Below are positions 1 to 13,012 of a stretch of 64,000 bases of DNA, one piece after another. The position numbers were made by a program, and so were the translations under genes. The DNA is from Galaxea fascicularis. Taxonomy: Eukaryota > Cnidaria > Anthozoa > Scleractinia > Euphylliidae. How positions within the stretch are numbered: position 1 is the first letter of the stretch; every line of letters begins with the position of its first letter. The stretch lies in NCBI GenBank assembly GCA_948470475.1, contig OX419339.1, positions 8,308,002 through 8,372,001 of the forward strand, in the 5' to 3' direction. A model generated the notes under the pieces. It did no database searches. It was not told the DNA's origin and saw nothing but the letters and a program-made list of their open reading frames with translations.

Positions 1-1279
1 AAAGGCAGTCTCGCATCTGTCAGTTTGGAGGCCTTTTACAAAGTTACTCATCAAGTACATCAGCGACAAGGCCAAACCTTCCGCTTGGATGCTCTGGGGA
101 GAAAAAGCACAATCCTTCAAGGGAAGTGGCCAAGTACCAGGTGGAGTATCAATTGATCCAAAGAGACACAAGATCTTATCCGGCCAGCATCAATCTCCCA
201 GAGGTGTGACAGCTAGTGGCTTCAATGGGTTTTTTGCTCGTGGCTATTTTAAATGTGCAAACGAGTTTTTAGTTGCCAAGAAACGGAAGCCCGAAATCAA
301 GGAGACGTATTTGGAGCCTTGCACGTGACAACAATGTGTTACCGGAAACAAAATACAGGCATGCAGTTGCGAGGGAGGAGTAGTTGTACTCCAAATTGAC
401 ATTTTCTTTAATTACGATTGAGATTTTTCCAATGACTTCGTTTTTTGTTGGTAATCTAAAAATTAGTGAAGACGTTTTAGTGAACTACGCTGAATTAATT
501 ACTGCGCCTTTCAATAACAATAATCATCATCCTAACGGACATCCAAAAGCAGAAACAAACAAACTGAATCGAAATCCCCCAATCACAACTCAGCAACATG
601 ACCTGCTGAACCCTTTGAAACAGTGAGCAAATTTGCTGAGAGGTCTGCAACATGACTGACAGCAGTGTAAAACAGATTTTCATTGATGCATCTCCTCCGA
701 TTTCATAGTTCTCATGCTATTGAAAAGCGTAGTAAGTTGAAGTGCATGAATTTCATAACTATTGTTATTCCAAGTAGCCCATAACATTACTCATCTTGAC
801 ACTGACAAAGCCTTATGCACCAGTAGAAAAGCCTTAAAAGTTATGTAAAGAAGTCAGATGTAGTTCCTTTTCTCGTGACCCGTATTTCTGCAGTGTGACC
901 TTCGTTGTAAACGACAAACCATTCTAATCTATTGAAGCAGCTTGAGACTTGAGACAAACGAGAGAAGTTCTCTTCCGGTTCTGTTCTATAGGCTGAAAAG
1001 GTTCAAATTTGTTCATTAACTCGTAATAAATTAATATCTCAATGAAAACTGAATGTAAATTCATGAAATCTTTCAGTTTGCATAACTGTGAATGTAAAAC
1101 TAAGTTGTGAAACTTGAAATTGTTTTTTGATTCCTTCAGATACTGCACTATCGACAAATTACTACTCTCCAAAACACACGGAAGAATCCGACATTATTTT
1201 GGTTGAATGTGAATATTTGAAATTAATCATATATTTGAATTGCGGGTTAAAGAATGAAGATGTAAATGACCATTCTAGA

Positions 1280-1380
1280 GAACACTGTACCGGGATTGCA
1301 AAAGTCATGGGTTCGACTCCCGAACAAGCCTGATTTCTTTTTTCAGGCTTTATTCTTACTACTGCTCCAGTAGTGTTCAT
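1280..1380 (+). mobile_element. tRNA-derived SINE fragment
   Basis: A B-box-like GGGTTCGACTCC (1310-1321) is preceded by ACCGGGATTGC and followed by CCTGATTTCTTTTTTCAGGC. The order matches the SINE at 24912. Only the 3' half of the tRNA-like head remains. Confidence 0.5.
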
Positions 1381-1384
1381 GACT

Positions 1385-2175
1385 GTGATGATAAATATTA
1401 TACAACTTCATTATTTTAGATCCTTCCTTTACCTTGACAACTGGGCAACCAAAAAAAAGATGTCTTTGAATTTGTCAAAAACGTGGCAAATGCTACTGCG
1501 TAGTAGAACTACTAAGCCTGCTCCTCCTCCAGTGCCTGGGATTGAGCGGAAAGAGTGGCTGAAACATTTGGGAATTACTTTCCATGAAGATCCTTGAAAT
1601 TGGGATCTTCATATTGACAGCTTACTTTCTAGAGCTGCTAGTCGACTGTATATTCTTAAGATATGCAAGTATTATGGGTATTCTAAAGATCAGCTTAGTA
1701 AACTCTTCGACTCTTTGATAACGTCATTATTCCTGTATGGATTAGAAGTGTCGGCCTCTGCCGACAAGGCAAATATTTAGATCGGATTGACACCTTTTTT
1801 CGACGAGCCTATCCTTTTTCGGCTACACTAGTAAGATCATTTTGATATCTGATGCAATTAGGGATAGGGACAGCGATCTTTTTAATAGAATCATAAGTAA
1901 CACTGGTCATATATTATATAACTTGCTTCCACCAAAACGTTATAGGGTCCTCAGAGAAAGGGGTCATGACTTAATACTTCCAAAAGTAAAAACTGATCGA
2001 TTCAAACGGCCCTTAATTTGTAAATAGATGTCCTTTTAAATTTATTTCTTAATATCCTTTAACTTAAATCCTTTTCAATTTTGTTATACTTATGTTAGGT
2101 TTTTTTTAGCTTAGCTCAGTTCGTCATTGATTGTCAAGCCACACGTATGTTGTGACTGATTTCTTAATAAAGACT
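1385..2175 (+). mobile_element. 3' fragment of a non-LTR (LINE) retrotransposon, broken
   Basis: Consecutive pieces in shifted frames spell the end of a LINE reverse transcriptase: WATKKKMSLNLSKTWQML and WLKHLGITFHEDP (1440-1597), then HIDSLLSRAASRLYILKICK, SLITSLFLYGLEV, and after another break SDLFNRIISNTGHILYNLLP (1842-2027). A stop and frameshifts interrupt it. It ends near ATAAAGACTTCT (about 2167), like a LINE 3' end. It is 5'-truncated and dead. Confidence 0.75.
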
Positions 2176-2190
2176 TCTACTTAAACTAGT

Positions 2191-2329
2191 AAGGTGGATT
2201 TCCACTGTCGCGAATTGTTGCGCGGGTATACGTACGTAAACTTTAACTGGCTTCTCTACGCACGTAAACCCAGTTAAAGTTTGCGTTCTTATACGCAGGA
2301 AAAATTTCGGGACACTGGAAATCTACCTT
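2191..2329. mobile_element. Small palindromic MITE (139 bp)
   Basis: The ends are AAGGTGGATTTCCACTGTCG on the left and an imperfect reverse complement on the right (GGGACACTGGAAATCTACCTT, less one base in quote). An inner inverted pair, AAACTTTAACTGG and CCAGTTAAAGTTT, adds to the fold-back. It directly follows the LINE 3' end. Confidence 0.65.
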
Positions 2330-5300
2330 CCGCCCTCACGCGATGCAGCTACATTTCCGCCGCCATCTTGTTATGTACTGCCTTCTGAAAGCCTCTTGGG
2401 ATACAGTGTTCACAGAAACACCGCTGGACAAGATTACTCAAGGTGGGAGTAAAAGTGACAAAAATACAATGCACATGATAACCGGCCCTAAGCACATCGC
2501 CCCGAGGGTTTGAATGTTAAGAACACGTATTTTTTTTAAATCGTATGAAAGTACATGAATATCTCACATAATGTCTGGATATTTGAACCAAGGCCTAGGT
2601 ATACTGTGCGGTTGGTTTAACGTTTTTTGCTTGATAAAATTCAGTAGGGAGCAGTGAGCGATACTGAAGCAGACAGACTTGAACAGGTGTTTAACATGAA
2701 GTGAAGCTATAATGAAACTGAAACCTGCTAAGGTTGAATTCGCGTGACCATTTTTCGCGTTAAAAGCACGATTGCTGTAACCAACGAAAGCGCTGCGAAT
2801 AATGGCATATATTAACAGAGAAATGATAATTATATATTTAAGGCTTGCATTTCAAGCGTTGGCAACAACCAGCAGATGCTGTGGCGGTAAATAAACAGCG
2901 TTTACTGAAGGCTATAATATGCATAACAATTTTAATGAGTTCGTGTAAAACAAAAAACCCACTTAACAGAGATAACGCAGTGAAGCTTAAATAACATAGA
3001 AGCAGTCAGAAATAACCACCTACCATGAAATTCATCGAACTGAATTAGCTCAGAACTTAGAAAGCAAGGAAGAAAACAAATCGAGGGTGGAGACGACTCT
3101 TGGAAACAAACCAAAGAAATTTTTTCTTGCGAAATCGTTAAGTCAGCACATTTTACAAGAAAACGGCAACAAGGTTTGGAGGCCCATTTCTAGGTATGGC
3201 GTTAATGACTTGATTGCTTAGTAACAGAGTAATCCGCGGTTTTATAGGCAGCTATCCTATATTTGTCGGACGAACTTGAATTCTTAGTGAAATTACTACG
3301 TCGGATAATCTGTGACACGAGCATAGGACCGCATTTGCAAAGACAAGCTATGCATTTCCGTATATAGAGGTTTCCGCAAAATTCTGAACGGTTCAGATTA
3401 TAAATAGCACATAGCTCTTTCCCGTACTGAGTCCGTACTGATTCCGTCCTTAAGCTATCCTTCGAGTCATATTAAGTCAGAGGAAGCGACACTACAGTTA
3501 AAATATTGTTGAACGTATTTGAAAACTGACTCTCAACGGGAAAGAGCAAAAGTTTGAGACAGCAAAATGCGTCCTTCAAAGTAAACTTTGTTTTAATTAT
3601 GACGGCTGAAATACTCGAAACTAAAAACTAAATTAGTGGCAGGATAAATTAATCCAAAGTGTAAAGAGAAATTCCACAGTATTTCAATGTCGTTTCGCTA
3701 AACTGCTCGAAAATTAAGTTCCTTATTTTGAATAGCCATTGTTTTGAACTATTGTTTCAAGCGCAAAGATAATGCTACTCCAAAATTAAAGGATCATTAA
3801 ACAAAAGCGATGTCTCGGGATAATGAGTCGGTTACGATAAAGGAGGACCACTTTAATAACACCTAACCATTCCCGATGTCTAAAACTCGTGGAATATTTT
3901 ATACATTGCGGCGCTAAGACAGCAAGGCAATGCGAAAGATGTTAGTTCATGTATGTTAAACACGAGGCGGCGTTGAATTTCTGTAAATATACTTAAGCTG
4001 TTTGCAGGACGGTGGCAGAATGTCTGAAGTCAAGTGGCTAAAATAGGTAACTTTCTTTAGCTGGAAACAAACCTATACGGTAGCACATGAAACAGAAACA
4101 CCTAAACAAATGTTCTTCCTTACGAAGCGACCAGTTAAAGAAAGAAAGACTGAAAACAGCGACCAGTTAAATGAACCTTTTCTTTCGTTATGAAAAATTA
4201 AATGGTGTGTTAATTTCTTCCTCTTCAAGGGCTTAAAGAAAACAGCGAAGACTGAAAAGCAGCTAATTGGAAAAGCTTTCCTGAACATCAAATTGGACCA
4301 GAGTTTGGAATGAAATACAAGTGAACTAAAACGACACAAATCATGGATATCACAAACCACACGTAAGTAATAATTTAGAATACGTGCACCACTACAGTGG
4401 AACACGCTTAAGTGGAATCTTTTTAGGATTGCTTAGGGCTTATCTTTTGAGAAGCCGGGAATTCAAAATAGCAATTGTTAAATTACTGAAGTTACTGTAC
4501 AAAATTTCCAAGGAACTCAGATGCTATAATTAGAAACGGTGAAAGAGTTCAAGACAGCCGACTTTAGTGATTGCATAAGTCATTCGGAACACTGAGCCAG
4601 TCCACACGAAACTCGTCTTAGCGCCGTGCCTCAGTAGATTCGTATGCCACGTATTTGCCTTCGTTTGTTTATTCATTTCCTTGAAAATTAAACTATATCG
4701 ACTAACCACCAAAATGTCAGTAGCCATGACAACCTTAAACACTTCCACTTTTCTCATGATTTATTTAAACGTTAAAACATCTCCGGCCACCAAGCTGACA
4801 TTAATTTGCCTTCGGGCCGGAGGTACATTAAAAAGCTTCGCGTGGGTTGGGTTATTGTCTCTGAAAATGTTTACGAAATAAACATTTCTTGCATGAAAAT
4901 TAACACGAAAGAAATTGAATGATGTTGTTTTCTACAGCCAACGAATAAAAAAATGCGGTTAAATGCATTACATACGGTGTGCACGCTTATCGTTGAACAC
5001 AGAACCACTCACTGGACTTAGAATTGCCTTGTAATTTAGAAGGCAAGTTCTTAATCCAGTTGGAACCAAACGATGAATAATTTAAGAACTTGCAGCTCTG
5101 GTTTTCTTGTATGCTGACGCAAAAGGGGGTTTGCTGTATTAAAGACGTATATTTATTATGCAACAAAAACATCCTCGTCATTAACCGCAGGTGCACGTTA
5201 ACTGTACGAATCATTTGAAAACCAAATTCAAGACTTTAAAACCGTAATTGACTTCTAGTAAACAGGGCAGATTGTTCTTCGCACGAGAGCTCATGACAGC

Positions 5301-6700
5301 AAAGAATCTGTTCGTATTTTCGTGAGTACTTTCCCCTTTATTTTTTTCTTCTTTTCAAGCACTGCTTTTAACGCATCGCAATCAAGGTAAACGGATTTTT
5401 TAAAACCTTTTTTTGCCATCATTTAGACGTGATTACAGCAGAACTTTATTATTATGGCGTATAAGTGGCTAAGAGGCTCCGAGTTAAGAGATTTTGAAGT
5501 AAGAAAGATTTGGCGGTTTTCTTATCCGGTCATTTATGCATCACAAAATATCTTCACTTTTTCTGTGAAGGGTAACTAAACATTTCCCTTTTCCATATCT
5601 TGCACAATACTGATTTATTCTGAAAATTTGTGGAATGGTTCGTGAAATTCGCTCACTTTATGGTCATTTTTGCCATGACTGAACACGTTTTCAAATTCAG
5701 TTTTGGCTCTCGTGAAAAGATTGTGTCAGAAAGAAGATTGAATGTGTAGGAAGAACTAGAGCTCAAATTTTATTATTCAGGCTTATTCCAAATGCAAAGT
5801 TTCCAAGGTTACGTACAATAACTAAACGAAATGCAAATTACCTCTCTTGCAAAACCAATGCAATTTACGATGACCTCCAGAACTCGAAACATAAGTAACT
5901 GCTCGATTTCTCTAGCAGATTGCAAGTATCCGTTAGTTTAACACTACGTCTGAAATAATTATCAATTTCATTTGGGGGAACAAACCAACAAACCGATCAA
6001 TAGTTTGCTTTGTTCAACTGAAGTTAGGAAATACTAAAGCGCGAATGCTGCGTTGTAACACCGAAAATGTCTTCTAAATCTAAAGATTAGTGAAATTTCG
6101 AGGACCACTGAACGACGCAAAGAGCTCTTCTCGTCGCATTGCGTTTAAATATATGAGACAACCGCTTCACTGAGGGACAGACTGTACGCTTTTTTTAATC
6201 AAGCCAAAGCAAAACAGAAGAACATTGACCTGTTGTAACAGCAACGACAGACTCCATTTGCACTGAAACAAATTACATGAATTTTAACAATATGGTATTT
6301 ATAATCCACGTCTGCTGAGCTACGGAGCGCCAAAAAATTAACACACTGCCTCCCATTCAAATCTTGTTTTTGCTTCTTTTCTCAAGCAGTTAAAATAACA
6401 AGACATCAAAACAGTAATTCGAAAAAGCAACAGATCTGATCTACTTCACAAATTCTAAAACGTCTGCAATTGTAAATTCAAATTGATTGATTTCTTCAAG
6501 TTATAAACCTCACTTATTTCTACCAGCACCGGTCAAAAGTTAAGTTAGCTGCGACTGTAGTGTTTTCGCCCGCAACGGCGGGGAACCATGAGGTGGCTCT
6601 ACTTTGCAGGATAGTCCAAAATTAGCGGCTGTTGAATCAATGTTCTAACAAACTTTTTCTAGGTGAGCAGTAGGAAAGGGAACGATGGCACTGCCAAACG
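2330..6700. other. Intergenic, no gene seen
   Basis: Only short scattered ORFs on both strands without domains or good splice context, and no clear repeat structure. Confidence 0.6.
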
Positions 6701-6703
6701 TTT

Positions 6704-6952
6704 TTGGTGAAGATGAGCAGACCACTTAGTGAAGTCGTGACACAAAATTACTCAAATTTTACTTACGATTTTCAGACCGCACCCTGCTTTCCGACGTGCC
6801 CACCATTTTCGGAGCAAACGGTGGAAAGAAAAGACGACAATTGCTTGACCGTGCATACTCACAGTGGCGTGCATAAGGGAACCCTCAACCACAAACCTCG
6901 GCTCTTAGACATTAGCTCAACAAATAATATACTGAACTACGCAGAATCATAA
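6704..6952 (+). CDS. Short ORF of uncertain status, possible upstream exon
   Basis: An 82-codon ORF (MVKMSRPLSEVV start) ends at a TAA, 680 bp before the ORF at 7634. It has no recognisable domain. Two cysteines lie in CFPTCPPF. It might be an independent short gene, an alternative first exon, or chance. Confidence 0.15.
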   Translation: MVKMSRPLSEVVTQNYSNFTYDFQTAPCFPTCPPFSEQTVERKDDNCLTVHTHSGVHKGTLNHKPRLLDISSTNNILNYAES

Positions 6953-7633
6953 GTTTGCATTCCAGTATTACTTCTCCGTAATTTCACTCTTTGATTCGGT
7001 TTTCCAAACAACTCCCAACTGTTTTTCCGAGGCCTAGGAATTTAATGTGCTCTTTCGGACAAATCTATGCAGAGTACCGGTAAGCTCCACAGAACTATTT
7101 CAGCAAGAAAAGGTTGGCCGCGACAGCCAGTAATTGACTGTTCGGACTTAAGTATCCTGACCTGCGAAAAGATGTTTGCAGGCTTCATTAACGCTTATCC
7201 GATCCGTTTTATTAACAGTGAAAAATGAGAATTACGTTAATCCTGTCGCGTCGAAAAATTGGCAGAAAGCTGGTAAAATATGTCAGGCGCGCAAAGCGAC
7301 ATCAAAATGAGCATAAAGTCGAACAAAACGTTCGCATCATTGATGAATAATTACAGTGCAATGCATGATCGAGATTAAAGGAAGAGTATACCGGGTAAGC
7401 TTTTTCACGACTCATTTGTAGCTTAAATCAACATTTTATCAAGGCCCGTCGTTTGTATACTGTCTATCGCATTAACTAGCCTAACCAATTAAGACGATTT
7501 CATTTCTGTTACCTACTTATCAGGTGTATCAAATTGTTGTTAAAATTGTCTGTGTTTTTTTTTTCGGTCGGAATAGAGTCTTACGACTAGAATTGCAATC
7601 TAAACAGTATGTCCTTTTCCTACCTTCCTTCAG

Positions 7634-8937
7634 GTTGTATCCGTTACGAGCCTTTTATGGCTGCTTTCAAAGGACACGGTATGACCTGGCTCCACACAGG
7701 CTGGGAACACCATCAAGGGCCCTCTAGTCACATAAGGCACTACCGCACGCCAGTACCACAAGAGAAAGGAGCCAGTAGAAACTCACTGCTGCAATGCAAC
7801 AAAATGTCAGTGAAAACTAAACCAGCGGACGACAAAGTTCGACAAATGCGCTTCAATTACGGAACGAACAACTTTGAGGGGAATTTCAAGAAAGGAGTTG
7901 ATATGACACCGTTTGTAATCAGAGTACAAATCAAAAAGACGCATGAAAGGAGCAGTTCTAAGTCGGCTGGGAAGGCATCGAGAAGAAAGAGAGATACAAA
8001 CGAAAGACTGCAGTTTGAAATTGAAAGTGACGTAAACCGAACCCAAAATGTTGACTGCGCTGATGAAAATGCTCTACCTGGCAAAGAAGAGAACAAAATC
8101 GGAGTGCGGACTGCGGATGTAGAAGAAAGTGAAAATAACAACGATCTCTCGGGGGAAATAATAGCGGTTGAGATGAACGCTAAACCCGAGGAGGCAAATT
8201 ATCTTTACCTTCCTGAGATCTCGGAAGAAGAACGCGCAAACGTTCAGCATCTTTTAAAATTCCTATCCCGCAGATTTCGAGACCCCACCAAAGAATCCCG
8301 CAAGCTAATTCTCGCAACTCGTCCAATGGCGACATTCGCAAGACCCACAAAAGGCGAAATAGCTCTAAGCATGTGGGGGCCAGTTCTGCTTGCGCCTGTT
8401 TCTAAAGTTATCAAAGCAAGCAGCAAGCAAACTCGACTGGACACTGGATCGGTCCCTGAGTTTGCAGGCATAAGGAACGAGCGAATCTGCAATCGCCCAA
8501 TTTCGTCGGTCAGCGACAGTGTTGTGTTGACAGGAAGGAAACTACATGGCGCTGGGCGTGTCAGCGGGTGGCCAGAATGTGAGCATGAGCGGAATGAGTC
8601 ATTCGACCAAAAACACCGTCTGTGTCACTCATGCAGGAGTCAACACTTTTCAAACTCTGATACACATATAACCAGAGAAAGAGCGAAAAGTGCAGTGTGT
8701 GGGGACCAGACAAGACAAAGGAAAAGCGACCGTTGCCTTCCACAACTGCTTGGCATATCAACAGCTAAACTGCAAGATGGCATTGGGAACAATCCTAACT
8801 TAAACCTCCAAAAGCGCAACCGGATATCTCCTTACAAAATGCAAGTGAACCTTGCTCAGTTGAACTCTTATGATTACGGGTCTACAGTCCCCCCGCCTTC
8901 ACTGTCTAACTCGGACGACGAGGAGATCACCACGTGA
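7634..8937 (+). CDS. Uncharacterised protein, long exon-like ORF
   Basis: The frame is open from 7609 to the TGA at 8935-8937 (442 codons). A pyrimidine-rich tract ending CTTCAG at 7633 looks like a splice acceptor, so I take 7634 as the exon start. The first ATG inside it is that of MAAFKGHGM, so earlier exons may exist. The product is hydrophilic and charged: a basic patch (KSAGKASRRKRD), an acidic middle, a segment with LYLPEISEEERANVQHLLKF, and an acidic end (DDEEITT). No signal peptide, membrane segment or known domain is recognised. The stop overlaps a possible donor (CACCAC|GTGAAA, exon end 8933). Splicing there to 12073 would join the next ORF in frame. Function unknown. Confidence 0.55.
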
Positions 8938-11900
8938 AAACCATCAAAAATCGATAGAGCGGTTTTGAATTACTGCAGTGAATACAAAGTTTAAACAATC
9001 ACAAGTAGACCAGCATGTGGGTACAAGACTAAAGCAAATATTCAAAATGCGCGAAAACGCCAGCAAGATCCGCTTTGGCTGATATTGTTATATAGCTTTT
9101 CCCTCTATCTTTTTCGTATATCCCACGCAATTAAAGTTATCGTTTGCCGGCGAAGGAAATGGTAGAAGGTTAAGAACACAAGATAAGGTTTGCGGCGTTT
9201 TAAGCTCCGAAGGTTGTTCTTAAGACGAATAAAACAAATGGGTATAGAAACGAAGATTTTGTAAAGTATAAAATTATTAAATGTGGCACTCTTACGCCAC
9301 GTCCACAGGGCAAACTCTAAAAGGTTCGCAAACATGAAACTGTTCTCTCAAAACAAGGGTGAAATTCATTCAAAACCTCTATTCGAATAAACACCCCATT
9401 ATTAACTATGTTTTGTTAGCATCTGTGATAATCTGAGAGACCAATGGTCGTTTGACGTTCTGTTTTTGACGGCTGCATTTTAAGAAGCACGAAATTTGAT
9501 TGGTTAAAGCTGTCAAATGTGCACTGAAGCCAAGTGCGAGTTGCCAATAGCCCATTTTACAGTTATATGTTGAGTGACCTGGCCTTTGAGTAGAGGCGAG
9601 GCTGGGGGTGACGTTGTTTTGATACAAACCGCACTGCTTTTCTCATGTAAATCATGTTGTAGTCCACATTTGCACAAGAAAGACAGAGAGGTTTGTATCA
9701 AAACAAGGTCACCTCCAGCCTCGCTTCTACTCAAAGGCCTGGTTACCGAACGCACAACTGTAAAATGGGCTATTGTTTGCCAACAAGTTTATCAAATGTT
9801 GTTGTCGCGCTCAAATGTCAATATTCGTTTTAATTCGCTGTCAACTCGACTTCGAAAACATCAGAGTGCCTGGTGATGGTTCTTTCAGGCAAATAACAAC
9901 ACACAAAGGCAACATATAAATATATTCATGTAGGAATTCACTTCACCCGACTTCAAAGAAATATGCTACACGAAACATACTGACGAAACGAAATTTACTT
10001 ATCAACAATGTGAAACTTATCCAAAGTATATCATAAGTCTCTTAGAGTGAAAAATGTGTTTAGATATTGTTTATTTCAAGGCTACAGTAGAATGCTGCAA
10101 GTTTAGTCAATCGAGCTTCCCTTCAAAAACCCGATCTTGTATTTGAGAGCAGCAAATTGCGCGGTCAGTTCAACGCTTTAGCAGAACGTCTGATGTCCAA
10201 ACAAAAAACAAAATATCCATAGAAAAACCAAAATGAGACATTTTCAGTATTTGCAAAATTGTATTTTGTTTCCTTTGGTTTTCAAAGATGAATCCGTAAG
10301 GATTGAAAGACACAACTGGATTAAAAAGAATCCAGTTCATCCAACAAAAGAAAACAATCACAGAGTTGCTTCTTCTGTAGATAATCGGTCGCGAAGCAGG
10401 TGCCCAAACTCGCACAAATAATTACTTGTATCCATTTCGGTTGGCAACAAAAATTTAATTACTTTGTTTTACATTTTCGCGCGTAAATAAAAACAGGTTA
10501 ACGTTGTTGCCAGCAGCCAGCTGAAAAATCTTCATTAAACGATTTCAACGCCGAGAATGCAAGAGGAACAGAAATTGAAAAGGGTTTCCCACAAAGTCGG
10601 AAGAATAGTTACACTGACTATAACTATAGTTCTTGCTTTACTGAACTGACCTGTTTTAACAGGCACTCTGATTGATCAGTCAGGGTGACAGAATTGTAAC
10701 CAACGTAAGAGTCATTCCGTTTATGTTCGGCTCACAAGAATTTAAAGAAAAAAGCATGGTGGAATCGACTAGCATTTAAACTAAAAGAGAGAGGATCTTG
10801 AAATCTGTACGCAGAAATCAGTAATTTCCTTGTCGCATTGGTATACCCGTTACTACGACAACTGAGTTAAACATTTTTCTTTTAAGTTTTCTTCACACAA
10901 ATTACTAAGACAATCGATCCCGTTTTGAGGAAGTTTCTACCGTTCATACCACATTGTCTGTAATGCAAAAGTTGATCTAATCGGATCTAATCGGTGATCT
11001 AATGATTACGTAAGGAGCCGATTAACTTCTCACAGTATGAATCACATGTGGCTCGCCAGGTATAGTATGAATTGAAATGCTGCCACCACGACAGGCTGTC
11101 GTGCTGCCGCCAGGACGAGAACACGACACAAAGCAATTTTATTGGCGGTGAAATTCTTCGGCGAAGAAAACAGGGCGGAAGAAGGTTAGCTCAATGTAAA
11201 CAATTCAATGGAATACCCCAAAAGTAAGACAAATTTAAAATGGATTAACCCAAACGTTCTTCAGTGGATTGACTTGGCTGAAATGAGTAGAAATCGCTCT
11301 TCAGTTTGACGCTAAATAAGCTAAAACGTTCAAATCGTCGGCCACTTTGTGTATTGCACTTCAACTTTTTATTTGTCAAATGTTTCAACAGATATTTGCT
11401 ATAGTTGTCTGATCAGTAACACACTCGAAAACTTGAGGAAAATTGATTATAACATTTAGAAGGACTACACAAATTCCGTCACCTGCCTGTATTTATTGTT
11501 TTTAAAAATAACAAATCATAATTTCACAACAGGGTACCACAGTAGTTCCAAAACGCGAAAACATCCCTGAGGAGGCAATTTATTGACCACTTGTTTACTT
11601 TATTCGAGAGCACAAGTCAAGGAAAACGAAAGTGAAACGATGTATGTTTAAACGATATATGTTTCTCTGCAAGCCTCTTGCTTCCGACATCCTTGAAGTA
11701 AAGTGGGTGAAAGCTTAATGACAAGAAAACATCAATTGGCTACGACAACTCAGCAAGAATTTGAAAAAGCTTTAAACTTAATAGTTTACTTCACCGTGAA
11801 AACTAGCTATAACTTTACATCAAATTCTGAGAGGACTATGTACGTTGGCCTCTAAGGATTATTTATTATATTTTGATTTTATACTGCAAGCTAATAACGG

Positions 11901-12072
11901 CGCTGTTTGTCTCTCTATTGTAGCTGGGAAAGAGAGGGGCTAAATTTACTTACTGAATGAAAGGAAACGAAGACCGGCTAGAAGAGTTCACACACTAACA
12001 ACTCCGTCGCAACAAAAGGAAAACGAAATTTAAAAAACACATAGGAATGAATACATGAACAACTGCCTGCAG
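8938..12072. other. Intergenic or intron, contains one MITE
   Basis: Apart from the MITE at 9547 and a small hairpin near 11087-11103 (CACGACAGGCTGTCGTG), no feature is seen. If the ORFs at 7634 and 12073 are one gene, this is its intron. Confidence 0.5.
9547..9773. mobile_element. Fold-back MITE, about 84-bp inverted arms
   Basis: Left arm 9547-9630 starts ATAGCCCATTTTACAGT. Right arm 9690-9773 ends CTGTAAAATGGGCTAT. Inner parts of the arms (GGCCTTTGAGTAGA, GAGGCGAGGCTGG, GTTTTGATACAAACC) are mirrored with few differences. Both flanks carry TTGCCA, a possible remnant of a target duplication. Confidence 0.75.
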
Positions 12073-12709
12073 GTTACATTTCCTCGATATCGTTAAGCTG
12101 ATTTCAAAGTGGAAAATGCGCGATCGAAACTCTCTGCCTTTGCTGGATGGCAAAACAGATATTCGAAGCAGTTTATATCGCTCAAAAACACTCGGGTCCA
12201 TTCCGGAACAAACACAAGGTATTGGCGAAGTCACATGGCCAAAAATACAAGTTAGCGTTGAGTCGAAGCAGGAATATAGAAAAGAGTGGACAAACAAGTC
12301 AGGTGCCATTAATCTACCCCAGATCGACAAGAGGCCAATTTTGCGGCGCACGGATACGCCTTTTAAAATGGATCATCGCAGGCCGCACTCGCCTGACGCA
12401 AGCAGCTTTTTAAACGTAGCAAACATGCAGCTTTCACCCCGAGAAAAAGCGAGTGAGGAAACGAAAGGAAAAAGCGACATCAAAAGCGCAAATTACCTCT
12501 TCTATGAACCACCATTTGACGACCACGTGACAGCCGAGATTGATATGTCCCAGTACGCCTTTCGCACAACGCTGGAAAGGATACCCGAGACTGACGGGGA
12601 GAGGTTGCTAAGTGAGCATGGAAAGAGAAACTCAAACAGCGGTGACAAGAGAAAACAAACCTCTCACACAACAAAACAGAAATCAGAAGGACACAAAGTC
12701 CTAGCGAAA
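12073..12709 (+). CDS. Uncharacterised protein exon, possibly same gene as 7634-8933
   Basis: An exon-like ORF is bounded by the acceptor CTGCCTGCAG (ending 12072) and the donor GCGAAA|GTAAAC (exon end 12709). The frame is phase-compatible with exon 7634-8933. It encodes about 212 hydrophilic residues, including MRDRNSLPLLDGKTDI, PQIDKRPILRRTDTPF and a YLFYEPPFDDHVTAEIDMSQYAF segment that looks like a conserved short motif. No known domain is recognised. The open frame beyond 12709 runs into a SINE (from 12811), so that extension is not coding. A following exon was not found before CIAO2B. Confidence 0.5.
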
Positions 12710-12810
12710 GTAAACTTTTTAGGGTGTTTTCTTTGTTCTCATGAAAGTTTTACTATGCTTTTGTGTTCCCACTCCTCCCACCATTTGCAGTTTCTTAACT
12801 GGCAGATATT

Positions 12811-12998
12811 TGGGGAGCACGGTTGGCGCAGTGGTGAGAGCACTCGCCTTCCACCAATGTGTCCCAGGTTCGATTCCTGGACTCAGCATCATAAGTGGGT
12901 TGAGTTTGTTGGTTCTCTACTATGCTCTGAGAGGTTTTTCTCCGGGTACTTCGGTTTTCCCCTCTCCTTTAATTTATTTAGGGTTTATTTGATTTACA
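12811..12998 (+). mobile_element. tRNA-derived SINE, family A, copy 1
   Basis: The head has an A-box-like GGCGCAGTGGTGAGAGCAC and a B-box GGTTCGATTCC. It is followed by a non-tRNA body with GGTTCTCTACTATGCTCTGA and GGTTTTCCCCTCTCC. The same head and body recur at 53648. Pol III boxes in the head explain its mobility by a LINE in trans. Confidence 0.8.
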
Positions 12999-13012
12999 GT
13001 CTCTCCAATTAG

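Noticed and set aside
89..328. 79-codon ORF at the window start
   Set aside because: No domain, homologue or splice context recognised; it could be the tail of a gene outside the window, but nothing supports it.
12710..13012. C-terminal extension of the ORF at 12073
   Set aside because: Beyond the donor at 12709 the frame reads through a tRNA-derived SINE.
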